From: Adiantum capillus-veneris
Taxonomy: Eukaryota; Streptophyta; Polypodiopsida; Polypodiales; Pteridaceae
Direction of reading: 5' to 3'
DNA: 64,000 nucleotides
Assembly (NCBI GenBank): GCA_014529385.2
Contig: CM043950.1
Location: forward strand, 155,104,045-155,168,044
Under the pieces are notes generated by a model that searched no databases, was not told the origin of the DNA, and saw only the letters and a list, made by a program, of their open reading frames with translations. A program made the position numbers and the translations under genes. Shown here one piece after another: positions 20,862 to 32,297 of this stretch (position 1 is the first letter of the stretch; each line of letters opens with the position of its first letter).

Positions 20862-22100
20862 CTACCCTTTAGGTGATTCCCCTGAAACAATCCTTGGCAA
20901 ATGATCTGCTCGTTGATATGTAGTGCCTTTTTTTACAACCGCAGTGAAATCAAATTTGAGAAGAATGATGAACCATGTCACTATTCTCCGTGTGCTGCAT
21001 GGCTTGTTGACCAAATACAACAAAGCTTGGTGGTCCACAAAGAACACAAACTTGTTGTCTAATAGGTAATGTCTATACTTTTTAACGGCATATACAACTC
21101 CTAGACCTTCTCTTTTGGTGGTGGTGTAATTCTTTTCTGCCATGTTCAATTGTCGGCTAGCATAAGAAATAGGAAAGTCAATTTTCCCATCTCCTGATTA
21201 AACTAGTATACAACCAATAGCAAAGTTTGAAGCATCTACATGTACATGGAATACCTTATCCCAATCTGGTGATTTCAATATTGGAGCTGAGGTGACAGCT
21301 TGCTTAAGCTTCATGAAGGATTCTTCACATGCCTCGGTCCATTCAAAGTGCGTAACCAAGCTATCCATGGGTTTGCAATTATAGTATACATGTAAATGAA
21401 CCGTTGGTAATATCCACAATGTCCCATGAAGGCTTGTACCAATGTCAATATCAGTAGCTATGCCATTTTTAGACACTATATGTCCAAGAATTTTTCCTTG
21501 TCTTCCCATGAATGTGCACTTTTTAGGATTTAAGGAAATCCTATAAAGTCTACATTTCTCGAATTCCTTTTTGAGGTGTTCAAAATGATCAGCCCGGATT
21601 GACGAATGTACGCATAGATAATCCATATAGACCTCTAAGAATTTCAGAAGATACCGCTTGAAAGCATGGCTCATCAACCTTTGAAACGTGGCTGCAGCAT
21701 TAGTTAACACAAATGGCATAACCCGATAGACAAATAAACCCCATTCTGTTGCAAAAGCAGTTTTATGCTGATCTTTTGGGTCAACCAAAAGTTGATTGTC
21801 CCGAAAAGCCGTCTAAGAAGTTGTAAGCTTCTTTTCCTGCCACTCGTTCTAAAACATGCTCAATTATCAGAAGAGGAAAGTTTTCTCTAATGGTAGATGC
21901 ATTCACCTTTTTGAGATTAACACACACTCGTAATTTCCCATTCTTCTTAGGTACTACAACAATTGGAGACACCCAATCTGTGTGTTCAAATTCGTAAATG
22001 AATTCAGCTTTCTTTAGTTTTTCAATCTCTTCTTTGATCTTCCTGGCAAATGTTTCGTTATAAGTGTATGGTCTCTGTCTACTTGGTTCGCGTCACTGTT
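20862..22100 (-). pseudogene. E2 reverse transcriptase and RNase H
   Basis: RT motifs in order are MSPIVVVPKKNGKLRVCVNL, NFPLLIIEHVLERV, FLDGFSG, YRVMPFVLTNAAATFQRLM and VYMDYLCVHS. The last changes the catalytic YMDD to YMDY, so the active site is lost. RNase H follows with VDASNFAIGC, NYTTTKREGLGVVYAVKKYR and DHQALLYLVNKP. A frameshift lies between FLDGFSG and the palm (near 21790), and another break between RT and RH near 21190 (Q to stop). Confidence 0.88.
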
Positions 22101-22172
22101 CATGGGTGTAGTATGTTGACAAATTTCTGGATCAACACCCTTGAGATCCTTGTAAGACCAAGCGAAGATATC

Positions 22173-23191
22173 TCAATATTCCTTAAAAAAACTCAGCAAA
22201 AGATTTTCTTCCTCTTCTGTTAGGTCATTTGCAATGTAAGCAGGTCTAGGGTCTTCTCCTAGTTCAGCCAAGTCTACCCTTTTAGCGTTTTTAGGCCCTT
22301 CGTAAGATTCACCTTGTTTCCGTAGTTCCCTAGCAGGTTGTTCAATTATGATTTTTTGATCTTGGAGAGTATACTTTTTGTAATTGGATGGAACATGCAT
22401 TACATCCTTACCATCCTCTTCTGTGGTTTCCATTTTGGTTGTGTATATATCCTTTAGAGCTTTTTTCAACTCTTGATATTTCTTTTTCCGCTCGACTCTG
22501 GTCATGAGTGGTTTTTTATCCTAATATTTTTCTTGAGTACTTGACTAGCTTTTCTCGATGTCTGAGACATTTTTGAGTTTTTGTTTGAAGGATATATGCC
22601 AGTTATTTTGTCCTTGACACAATCATTAGCATCTATCTGCATCAGGAATTGTGTTTTATTGGAGACTGATGGCATAGGTCATGTTTTCACAATTTTGGTG
22701 TTTGTCTTTCGTCTATACCACTTTTTTCTTTTTGATTTCTGGTTTGGAAAGTCAAAAAAATTTTCCTCCCCTCCCTTTAAGAGTAACTTAGCTCTCATAT
22801 GCTCTTTTTCTGACCCCGAATCCTCTGAGGTAGCTGAGTGTTCATCTAACTCATCAGCTGCATCATAATATAGGTCTGAAAAGACTTGTTGAGCTTTCAT
22901 CAAGTCCTTGGATTTCTCATCTTTGTTTTCAATGTTGAGGACTGACATCATTTGGATGGGAATTATGTCGTAGCCATCCTCATTGCAAAATGGAGTCGGC
23001 ATAGACGTATTCACACATACATCCATTGTCGCTAAAATTTGAGTCCACTTGAATGGCTCAAATAAATGCTCTGGAAAGGGTTCAAGTACGTAGGCTTCGT
23101 CTGTGCAGTCCCTTTCTAGGATACATTCCTCTCGTCATAAGCTTTCATTTTCTAAAGCTCCGCACATCCAAATAGGAGTGTCTTTGTTTAA
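22173..23191 (-). pseudogene. E2 spacer between protease and reverse transcriptase
   Basis: Two fragments (22679-23026 and 22173-22505) with CNEDGYDIIPIQMM and VERKKKYQELKKALKDIYTT. They match the E4 protease-RT spacer (CDKDGYDMVPYFML; LERRNKYRELKKTLKEVWTT). It is acidic then basic, with no recognised catalytic domain. A stretch ending AYIANDLTEEEENLLLSFFK leads into RT. Confidence 0.7.
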
Positions 23192-23924
23192 CTAGGATGG
23201 GAGTTTAGTTTCAGTGGATGAGACTGAATCAAACTCTTGGATGGGTGTTTTCAAGACATCTCTATATGTGTGATCTTTTAGATTGACTCTTGTTATAGAT
23301 CGCACCTGCTTCAAGTACAGATAGTTGTTTCCCCAATTTTGGATAAAGCTGTACCTGTCGAATGAAAGGTCTTCCCAATATGATTTCATAGTTGAGTTTT
23401 TTCCCAAAGTCTACTATGGCAAAAGTGTGTTGATATTCAATTCCACAGGAATTGACTATCACTTTTTCAAGAAGCCCTAGTGGTCTCTCAATGTGTCCAT
23501 CAACCAACTGCAATTTCATTCAAGTTTGTTTAATAGCTGGCTGTCCCCAGGATTCCCATACTACTTTAGTGGCTATGTCTATGCCAGCTCCACTATCCAA
23601 GATTGCCATGGTTTCAATGTCATTATATTTCACTGGGAGGGTGGTGTTTCCTTCTTCCCCTTCATAATATTCTCTAACCTTGTTCATAGGAACTGATCGA
23701 ATCTCTTTGTTTTCCATTTCATTTTTTAATTTTCCCAAATTCTTAGAGATTAACCCCATTATCCCCACCTTCTCTAGGGTTTTCTGTAACTCATTCCACA
23801 AGTATGGTCTGAGTTTCAACAGTTCTCTCAAAGTAAGAGTGCATTGGATGGGTGTAGACATGATTGAATGAATGTTGTCTACTTCTAGGGTCTGTTCAGC
23901 TCTTTTTACTTGAGTGGTTTGCAA
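23192..23924 (-). pseudogene. E2 first aspartic protease
   Basis: MAILDSGAGIDIATKVVWES carries the DSGA active site. After an in-frame TGA near 23520 the frame resumes MKLQLVDGHIERPLGLLEK and reaches YEIILGRPFIRQV, the distal ILGRP motif. E4 has the identical domain organisation with its own stop at a slightly different codon. It would process Gag-Pol. Confidence 0.82.
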
Positions 23925-24403
23925 ACGATGGATTTATCTTCATTATCTCCCAAGTAAGAAGGTAATGTTTTTAATGTCAATGGTTTAGACATTCCTGAAG
24001 CTTCCGATCCGCAATCCCTGTACAAGGATTGTAAATCCATGTTCATATCAGAAGGTAGGTTATCCAACCAGAATTCCTCTATAGAAGCTGACTTTAAAGT
24101 TAGGCTTCCATCATTCTCTCTTCGTTTTTCCCATAAATGTCCTGGCCAGTCTTCCTCTACAAATGGAATTCCGTCTAAGGTATCTTCGCTGTCAGCCACT
24201 ATAAGCACTGGTTCCTTTGTTTCAAGGTGGGGTTCTACCACCATATCGGATTTTGCTTTCGTTTCTTCTACCGCAAGCTCTTCAGGTTTTGCAATACTTT
24301 CAAGCTTGGGTTTTTGTTTATCCAACATTTCTTGCGTGATTCTTACCAAATTTTGATAAGCCTCCAACTTTGCTGCTTCCATATCTGCAGATGGATAGTT
24401 TTT

Positions 24404-27119
24404 TCACTTGTTTGCCATGTTTTGGCCTGCTTTAAGTCTTGCTTGGTAGGCTTCCAAGGCAGCATTAATAGGCTCAAAAATTTTATCAACCATAATGGAT
24501 CCTCCAGATTTCATGGTTGTTTTCTTGAATTCACTGCTAGTTTCTTTCAACTTGTCCTGGGCTAGCATTTTTGCTTTCTCTTTGATTTCAACCCGTTGTT
24601 TTTTTTTTCTCATCTCATATATTTTGCTTCTGCTCCTTTTGATTCTTTGAGAAGAAAATTTCGTGATCCGAATCATCAGAGGAGTTGTGTTTCTTTTTCT
24701 TTTCCTGGGCTCTAGTGATTACCTTGATTGGAACAATTGGTTCACTCTTTGATGAGCTATTACGCATGGACTACGTTTACGATAGTTTTTCCCTTGTTCA
24801 AAGGATTCTTAGGACAATCTTCCGGAAAGTGTCTTTCCTTTTTGCAACATTGTATGCAATAAGCTTCAATTGGTTTGAGTTTTTTGTCAAGCTCTGGACT
24901 TCGTTCTTCCAATGGTCATCAACACCACAATTATGACAGTTTCCTGTTCTAGGCTTCATCATGGATCTTCCCATAGAAGGTCTGACACATTGACTAGCTA
25001 CATAATACATTGGTGCAAGCTCTGGTGGAGCATAAGTCATGGTTTCTTTCAGTGGTGGTGGATGTGGACTATACCAATCTCCTTCTACCATTACTGTAGA
25101 TGGGACTAGGCTCTGCATAGGGTATAACAGGCACTAATGCTTATTCATCTATGACTCCTTCAGAGTGCATGTACTTTATAGGCACTACATTATGTCCTGC
25201 ATACGGAGGCTATTGTCCCAATACAGGTTGAGGTCTTTCCATACCCATTGGTGGTCTTTGAGCTTGGGCCATATTAGGCTGATATCTGTACATGGGTTGT
25301 CCTTGTGGCCTCATGGGCACGTACTGAACATTCCTATCCTACTTTGGTCTGAAATAGCACTCGTGGGTCTCATGGTTAGTCCATTTACCCTCGATTGCAC
25401 ACCATTTTTGTGGCCTAATTGGTTGTCCCTGTGGAGGTATCCCTTGTCCTGGTCCTCTCATAGGTTCTTTTTGCATATTGTTTATCATGTCGTTCATCCT
25501 TTTTAGCATATCTTCTATGGATGAGAGTGGTGCCGCATCAGCCGTTCCCACTTGTGATGATTTTGTGGATGCTGTTTTCTCGCTTTGGTTATCCTTAGGG
25601 ACATCTTCTTTGTTGAAGATCTCGCAATTGTCTCCTAGGTCAATCGCATCAAACACACACACTTCTAGGGTTGTATGATTTTTACTATAGACTATAGAAT
25701 GAAGTTCTTTGTTTAGGAGTCCCTCCAGAAACCAGGATACAAGTCGTTCTTCTACAGGTATCTCCATCTCTCGGCACCTGGCCATGTATCGTTTCATTCA
25801 AGTTGCACAATCCCTAACAGACTCACCATGTTTCTGTTTAAAGCTATATATTTGAGCTACTGTATTATGTTTAATCCCCATTTTAGAACAAACAGCTACA
25901 AATCCTTGAGCTAATGTGTTCAAGTCCATGATTGACCTTGGTGGAATGTTTTGGAACCATGTCAAAGATTTGGTGGAATGTTTTGGAACCATGTCAAAGA
26001 TTTTCCTTCTAATGTCATTCCAAACCCCTCGAATTGAGTATGGGAATCGAATATACGCTCTGCTCTTAGCACTTGCTTAAAGCTTGCTAAGTGGTCGTAT
26101 GGATCCCGTGATCCACTGTATTTCTGATCCATTTTTGAAAAGCAGCTGGTTTGACACGTTTGTTTGGTTCAACTCCAAGTCTTCTCGGAGTTGGTCTTGT
26201 TTTGAGTCCTTCAAACCAGTCTGTTGGAAATAGTGACTCATGTAGCCCTGGACTAGCCTTAGTGTCACCCGGTTTTCTACATGATAAGGTGGTTTTTGAT
26301 TTCTTCACATTAATCTTAGATGATCTCTCACGGTGTTCATCTCTTGGAATTATTTCTGGTCCTTGCCCCAATATCCAATCCTGTATGGAATACCCTTGGT
26401 ATTTGGTTTGTTCTACCTCCTCAGGAGTCATCATAACAAAGTTGTTGTTATAACAATCCCTAAATAGGTTGGTTGGTAGGTTTGCTGATCCCTTATCTTT
26501 GATCTTGAAGAGATAGATGATCTTCATGGCTGTTAATTATCCTGGTTTGGCATCTTTTATGTTTCTATCTTCCCAGCAATAGACTCCAATCCTAGGAATA
26601 TCCGTACTAAGCCATTTCAAAGGCATCAAGTCTACTTGATCTTATCCCTCGAATTCTAAAGTTGGTGATCCTTCTTTTGCTGACATATCTGGGATTATAG
26701 TGTTTACTTCTAACCCCCATTTGTCTATCACGTCAGGGTTTTCGACCTGTAAATACTGAGTTCATTTTGATCCATGTATATTTTTCCTTGTTTGTTTGCC
26801 CTAACCTCTTCTTCGAACTCAATACCATGGTCATCAATTTGAATAGCATACTCCTCGTTAGGGTCCAAGTAAACCTGGGCTCCATGACGGTTAGTCTTGT
26901 AAAAAGATAGTATATGCTTATAGCGCACCGTTGTTCCGGTTTCCAAGTGAGTCGAGTAAGAAGAAATTTTGGATGTTGAATCTGAAAAAGTGTCTGAGAC
27001 TTCTTCATGAATTGTGAGCAAGGAATTGCCTTGATTTTGCTTTCTTTGGTAGATACTCTACTGGAGGTTTTGTCGAGTATGCCCTGATTTCCTAGTACAC
27101 GACCAGATCTAAGGTTCAT
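24404..27119 (-). pseudogene. E2 gag
   Basis: The ATG at 27119 (MNLRSGRVLGNQ) matches the E4 gag start (MNLRSGRNLRNN). The unrecognised N-terminal domain follows (HGAQVYLDPNEEYAIQIDD; later VIDKWGLE). The capsid is interrupted (26000-25800: IMDLNTLAQGFVAVCSKMGIKHNTVAQIYSFKQKHGESV; 25797-25339: MKRYMARCREMEIPVEERLVSWFLEGL). Then come zinc-knuckle remnants (CHNCGVDDHW; CIQCCKKERHFPEDC, near 25000-24800) and a lysine-rich tail. A 35-bp direct duplication (about 25937-26007) duplicates part of the capsid reading. Many frameshifts. Confidence 0.78.
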
Positions 27120-29083
27120 AAAACTTATGAAGCCCTGGATAGAGTACTCACCTTTGGATTGACTTGTTGTCAATTTCCTCTCGAATCAATTGCAACTTTC
27201 TGTCAAGCCACTAATTCCTCGTCTGCAACCTGATTCCTGTACAAATTTAATCAAGTTAGCTATTCCTCTATAAAGACAATAGAGCTCTTGGGAACTCTCA
27301 TGATTGGTCTCTGTGTATCACTTCAAATCGAGCTATGAGAGTCAAAATGTGACTTTCAATTTTGACTTTAGCAGAATTCAAAGGTTTGATCTGCAATCTG
27401 GAAACTGAATGTATGTGTACCAATTTTGATATGATTAAACCCAAAATTGCCCTGTGGCTTTATATTATGTTGGTCTATCACTATATAAGTTCAAAAGTAA
27501 AAAATGATGTCTCTGGATAGCAGAAGTAGATAATCGCGATTATTTACTTTTGTCAGTTTTTTACACTTTTTTGATAGGTTTGGCAAGTATACAACTTGTT
27601 AGAGTCTCTGGGAAAATTTCAACAAGTTTGGACCAATTCTGATCAAGTTTATCAACTTTTTGGTGTCTATAGATTCTGATTTTGAGAATCTGGCCTAAGT
27701 CTCACTTTTGAGATCCAAATTTCACAAAATTGATTTGTGAGGTCTACTTGATGTGCTTGACCTTTTGGTATACTCAAATTTGCAAAATCATCAAGTTCTG
27801 AAGCAGATGTAAATAATCGCGATTATTTACTCCAGCTATATTTTGCAAGTTTTTGCCCTAACTTTGACACAGATCTATTAAGCACCTTAAGTTAAGGTCA
27901 CTAGCCAACTTCCATCAAGTTTGGACAATTTTTGGTCAAATGGTAATCAATTATCCGTCCGCAGACTAACTTTCCAATATAGTCACAAAATTCACTCCAG
28001 TGGTCCAAATCTTACCAAATTTCGTTTGTGGGCTTATTTACAACATGGTGAAGTTAGTGATATGCAGACTTGGTCAAAAAAGTTGAAAAATAGGGCATAA
28101 GTAAATAATCGCGATTATTTACTTCTAACAAATTTTTGCAAATTTTTGGTCAACTGAGCATATACACATGTTTATCACATCAACATAAGCCTATGAAACA
28201 ATTTTCAACAAGTTTGGAAATTTTTTTCCCAAATTTATACTCAAGATTCAAAAAGTTAGTACAAACTTTAGTTTTTACCCAATTTTTTACCAGTTTAGTG
28301 ATCCAAACCTATTCGACCTTTACAAACATTGTTTGTACACATGCAATGATTCAATGGTATGAACCTTGGTCAATTTAGAGCAGAAAGTTAATAATCACGA
28401 TTATAACTTTAGACTTGAAATGAACACTTTTTTGCAATTTTTTCAAAGACAGGGCTTTATATGAGCTATTTTAAGCCTATGAATCAAGTCAAAACTTAAT
28501 TTGGCCTAAAATGTCAAGAAAAAGTAAATATTCTGAGTTTTAGCCAACTCTTGAAATTTTTACCTCAAAGTGTCTTTGAGCGTACCCACTGGTTCGGACA
28601 ACTCTTAGGCTTACTCTCCAGTCGGATTGAGTGGATTCGAGTCTTTTCAAGTTATTTCCAGCCGTAGACCTGAAATTTTGCAACTCCCAATAACAACTCG
28701 CACTTGATTCTTTGAGACAGAGCAATGTTCTAAAATCCACCTCGGATCCTACTTACCCTACTCCTAGATTCTCATGCAATGGGGTTGTGGAAAGTGTCCA
28801 CAAACACTCGTTTTCTTGTGTTTTTTATGTTTTTCAGAGTCTTGATCTTAAGACTTGTCTTGTCTACCAATCATTCTCCCAATCCTAATCTAAATCTACA
28901 ATCCTATATTCCTAAAGGTACTCAGCAAGTACGATTACTTCCCAGCTAACTCTACACAGCAAAAGACGAAAATCTTAAGCTATGCGGTTTGTAATGGAAA
29001 GTTTTGAATTCTAGGCGAACCTAGAGGAAGTTAAAGGACACCTACACAAGACGCTCATGTTTTTCCCTAGTTTAGGTCTCGTC
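27120..29083 (-). other. E2 5' leader (PBS to gag) with palindrome array
   Basis: About 1.9 kb with no sustained ORF, T/A-rich, with recurring phrases such as TTTGGACAA and TTTTTGCAA. It contains four palindromes, described separately. The equivalent leaders of E4 (46560-47968) and E6 (15990-17413) are of similar size. Confidence 0.7.
27525..28405. repeat. Palindrome array of E2 leader (four copies, 283-292 bp apart)
   Basis: Centres at 27536.5, 27819.5, 28111.5 and 28397.5 (spacings 283, 292, 286). Core AAATAATCGCGATTATTT. The third is a perfect 26-bp palindrome (28099-28124), the second a perfect 22-bp palindrome (27809-27830). The first has one arm mismatch and the fourth a TCACGA core. 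A half-site (TTGCGATTATT) lies in the LTR at 29442-29452. Confidence 0.95.
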
Positions 29084-29085
29084 GA

Positions 29086-29103
29086 TCCCCGAAAACGGCA
29101 CCA
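29086..29103 (-). other. Primer binding site of E2
   Basis: Minus strand TGGTGCCGTTTTCGGGGA directly after the LTR end ...CCCACA. It resembles the E4 PBS TGGCGCCGCTGCCGGGGA and the tRNA-Asp-type site known from Athila/Tat elements, with C-to-T type differences. Confidence 0.75.
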
Positions 29104-29650
29104 AATGTGGGAGGCATGTCTAACCTCACCATCCTATCTTATTGCAGTATTAGCGAGAACCACAATTAATTTGTCAAACCATGGGATGAAGCTGACTTGA
29201 CTAGTGCATAGAAGCTATAAGAGGGTGTCAATCTCTTGGAAAACAACTAACAACTCGCATCTAACTCAAGCTACACTCAAGTGATTGAAATCACCAAAAG
29301 CCAATCGCTCATCTGTAAGCAAATCACATCTGTTACATCATCAAATGACATCCAAACGTAACGAAACTTCTAGGAAAAGTTTATAAGACCTAAGCACACA
29401 TGGTTATGATCTCAAACCCCACTTTAGGTCAGGTTTTAAAATTGCGATTATTAATAGTAGTGGATTTTTAACATAGTCGTTTTCGACCCAGAATGTATCT
29501 AAATGCTTAGCAATGATGCCACAATACCCCGCCTATGCTTAGTTTTTGATTTGAACATGTAAATTCCTAGTTATGATGAAATTAGGCCGCGGATCGGCGA
29601 TGCCAAACTCTACGAAATACTGTGAATGGCTTACGTCAATGCGTAGAGCT

Positions 29651-29658
29651 CTTACCTG
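29651..29658 (-). promoter_or_regulatory. Candidate 5' splice site in E2 LTR
   Basis: Minus strand TGCAGGTAAG is a textbook plant splice-donor match (CAG/GTAAG), 150 bp downstream of the TATA box. GTAAGT also occurs in the transcribed part of the E4 LTR (46036) and solo LTR (36051). Use as a splice donor is inference. Confidence 0.4.
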
Positions 29659-29797
29659 CAGTTGCAATGCAATAAACGCATTCGCAATGTGACAACCGGA
29701 GAGGGAATAGGAAGCGCGAGAAGGAAAGAAGTGAGCGCCGTTAGCTCACGTTGTGTATTTTTTATCCAAAAACTTGTAAAAAACTTACAAAAATTAG

Positions 29798-29805
29798 CTT
29801 TTATA
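29798..29805 (-). promoter_or_regulatory. TATA box of E2 LTR
   Basis: Minus strand AAAGTATAAAAGC, 221 bp from the LTR start, the same distance as in the related LTRs. Confidence 0.65.
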
Positions 29806-30026
29806 CTTTAGTCAAGGTTTTTGGGTGGTCAAAATTAATAATGTGCAGTTCTACCAAAGCTGAGAAATGACTGGCTGATACAATCTGGAAGCTTGTAGCC
29901 CCGGCTCATTAATTACAAGCTTTATCCAAGAAGATAGGAGTTACAATATTCTTGATTTATCAAAATAATAATTGTTTCACAAGGAGAACTCCGAAAAATG
30001 GTTTCCATGTTAGCTTGCTGCTAACA

Positions 30027-31385
30027 GAGCCTCATTGCCTCAATTTGTGGTTATGAGTTCTAGGAGTGACATAGTACTGATGAAGAGGTCCTCCAAAGTA
30101 TGTATATCTCTCTAGCTCTTTGCGACCCATGGCAAAAGTACCGTCATCTATGCTTATTAAACAATATCACTTGGGTATCTCTATTGAGTCTCTACCTTCC
30201 TCGTACGTAAAGATATATAAGCATTTTTGCTTCGTTAATTTCTCAATGTTGGGCTCGTCACACTTATAGTAGAGCATTTACTCTCCATTGTCGTATTTGT
30301 GTAAATCCACATGTGTGTTGTCAGTGTTGACTTGAGTTGCCATATTCACTCACTTAAGCTTCACATTAGGAATGTCCAACTTTGGTGGCTTTTCCTCTGG
30401 CTCCACATCAACCTTATCTTTGGTGCCTGTTAAATCCTATTTTTCCACAATATAGGGATTTTTCACAACTAAGTACATGGTTCCCTTATCATTGAAGTAT
30501 CAATTGTCGCTATAGTCCACAGGGACTATATCCTTGAACTTGGTAGGTCTCTCTTCTAGTTTCACACAATAGAAATCCATACCATCTTTATAAATTTTAG
30601 CACCATGTTCATTTTCAAATTGAAATTTCAAACACAAAAGTTTCATGGTTGGTATTGTTTTGGATGGCCATGCTCCCATGGTTGTTTCCTCTTTGAAGCT
30701 CACACTCTTGAATCCATCATCCATATAGGTTTATGATGTCTCTTAAGAAGTACTAATAGACTTTCCTCTATGATTGGCTCTAAGGTCGGCAACGGTCCTT
30801 GATTGACACTCTCTATATTCAAATATGAATGACTTGATCTCTAATAGTAGTGTTTCTACTCTGGTACGATCTACCTGACTGCAAATACATTAAAAAAACA
30901 CTCTTGCAAACCCTAATATGTTACCTTCGATGATGTACCCGAATCTTTCAATTGAAAGCACTTTGGGTCGCACACTGTAGCTCTTGCAATTTGTTAAAAA
31001 AACACTTGGTGGCTATGGGTTTACAGCCGCTCTATTAGTCAAAATTTGAAACTAGCAAACTTTTATCACACTTTTAGCAAAAATTCCTTGTTTTGCTTAT
31101 AAAATCCACAAATCAACTCTAAATTCAAATTTGAAAGGCCAGTATGCTTATAGAGACTAGTGCTAACTATCATATGAGTCTCAGCTTAATCTGTGACAAA
31201 AGAACATGGATCATGATCTATGTACCTTTGTGTCAGGTCTTAACGAAACTTGGCACACATCTTGCCGTTAGTCTATGATCCCTGCTATATGGTTTTTATG
31301 TGATTTGGATCAATTTAGGTCACCCAAAAGTCAAACCCTAGGTTTGTCTTGCTGAAGTACTTTTTCCCCCTTTTTGTTACCATAT
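30027..31385 (-). mobile_element. Element E7: gag N-terminus and leader fragment of the E2/E4 superfamily
   Basis: The minus strand carries the gag start and unknown N-terminal domain of this superfamily, interrupted at 30026 by E2. The upstream part (30891-31385) is AT-rich leader-like sequence without a detectable palindrome. The rest of E7 is not in the window. The right edge is the start of the copia LTR. Confidence 0.65.
30032..30890 (-). pseudogene. E7 gag N-terminal fragment
   Basis: The ATG at 30890 (MYLQSGRSYQS) aligns with the E4 gag start. It is followed, with frame breaks, by SVNQGPLPTLEPIIEES (E4 SVNQSWVQPLEPIFEGS). Then comes the clean block MKLLCLKFQFENEHGAKIYK and GMDFYCVKLEERPTKFKDIV, and after further stops RYTYFGGPLHQYYV. 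E4 has GYTYFGGPLHQYYV at the same point. The fragment ends where E2 inserted. It adds a third independent copy of the unrecognised domain. Confidence 0.75.
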
Positions 31386-31388
31386 ACA

Positions 31389-31596
31389 TGTGGTAGTGAT
31401 GTGTGTGAACACACTAGGACCACCGGTGCATTTCTCCCTCTTTAGGAGGTTTTTTCCCCCATGCATTGTATATACGCCCATCACTCTAGGGCTATCTATC
31501 TTCCATTGCACACTAAGTAACACACTCTCTATTGTGTGTCTTGAGCTTCCTTCGTCTTCTCCAAGCTGCGTGCATTTCTCTGCAATCCTAATTCCA
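31389..31596 (+). repeat. 5' LTR of copia element E8 (about 208 bp)
   Basis: Starts TGTGGTAGTGATG and ends ...CTAATTCCA, two bases before a perfect copia-type PBS. Contains GTATATACG near 31468. No 3' copy was found in the window, so the start position is a best guess. Confidence 0.55.
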
Positions 31597-31598
31597 AC

Positions 31599-31610
31599 TG
31601 GTATCAGAGC
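31599..31610 (+). other. Copia primer binding site (initiator tRNA-Met type)
   Basis: TGGTATCAGAGC is the standard plant copia PBS complementary to the 3' end of initiator tRNA-Met. Confidence 0.93.
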
Positions 31611-31857
31611 AGGTTGCATCCTCCTGGGCTAAGTTGCCAGCAGCTCCAGCACACGCCTGCTCACTCTCCAATTTTTGTGAGCTTTGGCGAGCGTTCGTAG
31701 GTCAACAAAAATTTCGAGGGAGCTCGTGGAGCCTAGTCTGCTTAGATTTTTTATTCGAGCTCATTTTGGCCTCTGTTTTCACTACAGGTAGCACATGTTG
31801 TTCCCGCTTCGTTTTTCCTCTTTCTGGGTAGTTTTCACATTAGGTGCAACATTTACC

Positions 31858-32292
31858 ATGTCTGACAACAACACACATGCGTTCAAGATGTTTGCTGCTG
31901 AGGACAGGTTGGATGGGGACAATTACCCTATGTGGGCTTACATGATACAACATGTTCTTGTGTCAAAGGGTGTTTGGAATATTTTGCAGGGCATTGATGT
32001 ACTCCCAGGTTCTCAGGATGTAGGTGATGTTGAGGATGTTGCAAGGATTGCTCCTATTAGAGTTGTTTTTCCTACGGTAGAACAAGCTCGTTGGGATGTA
32101 AAGGATGTGCAGGCTCATGCATTGATTGCGTTGTCTGTGAAGCGCACCATTGTTCCTCACATTTATTCAGTAAAATCTACAAAACAGGCTTGGGATATTC
32201 TAGCAGGTCTTTATGCAAGCTGCAATGAGGCTAAAATTGCTTTGCTGCATAAAGAGATGGAATCAAAGATTATGCATGAGGAAGAGGATTAG
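31858..32292 (+). pseudogene. E8 copia gag (N-terminal part)
   Basis: The ATG at 31858 starts MSDNNTHAFKMFAAEDRLDG, then NYPMWAYMIQHVL and TKQAWDILAGLY, typical of copia gag (DUF4219/UBN2-type). An upstream in-frame extension from 31795 exists, but the MSDN start fits the family better. The frame ends at TAG 32290-32292, where the element jumps into integrase sequence. No CCHC knuckle is left. Confidence 0.85.
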
Positions 32293-32297
32293 TCTGG

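Larger units (their letters stand above)
18151..30026 (-). mobile_element. Element E2: decayed Ty3/gypsy element with a second protease ORF
   Basis: Minus-strand order is 5' LTR (30026-29106), PBS, palindrome leader, gag, protease, spacer, RT, RNase H, integrase, second protease-like ORF, WVPK repeats, PPT. Every block has a counterpart in E4 in the same order, so E2 and E4 are two families of one lineage. The left side runs into the E6 block. Numerous stops and frameshifts, plus YMDY in place of YMDD in RT, show it is dead. It is inserted within the gag gene of E7. Confidence 0.85.
29106..30026 (-). repeat. 5' LTR of E2 (921 bp)
   Basis: On the minus strand it starts TGTTAGCAGC at 30026 and ends CCCACA at 29106, next to the PBS. 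The TATA box lies 221 bp from the start, against 221 bp in the solo LTR (35578-36523) and 225 bp in E4's LTR, which supports the boundary. GCGCTCACTT after the TATA parallels GCGCTGCCGT and GCGCCGTGAC in the other two. The start lies inside E7 gag coding sequence. Flanking 5 bp is GAGCC (30027-30031); the matching duplicate was not found. Confidence 0.8.

Noticed and set aside
27530-28405. A CRISPR-like array suggested by regular spacing of palindromes
   Set aside because: Repeats are 18-26 bp with about 260-bp variable intervals in a eukaryotic retroelement leader; no CRISPR features.
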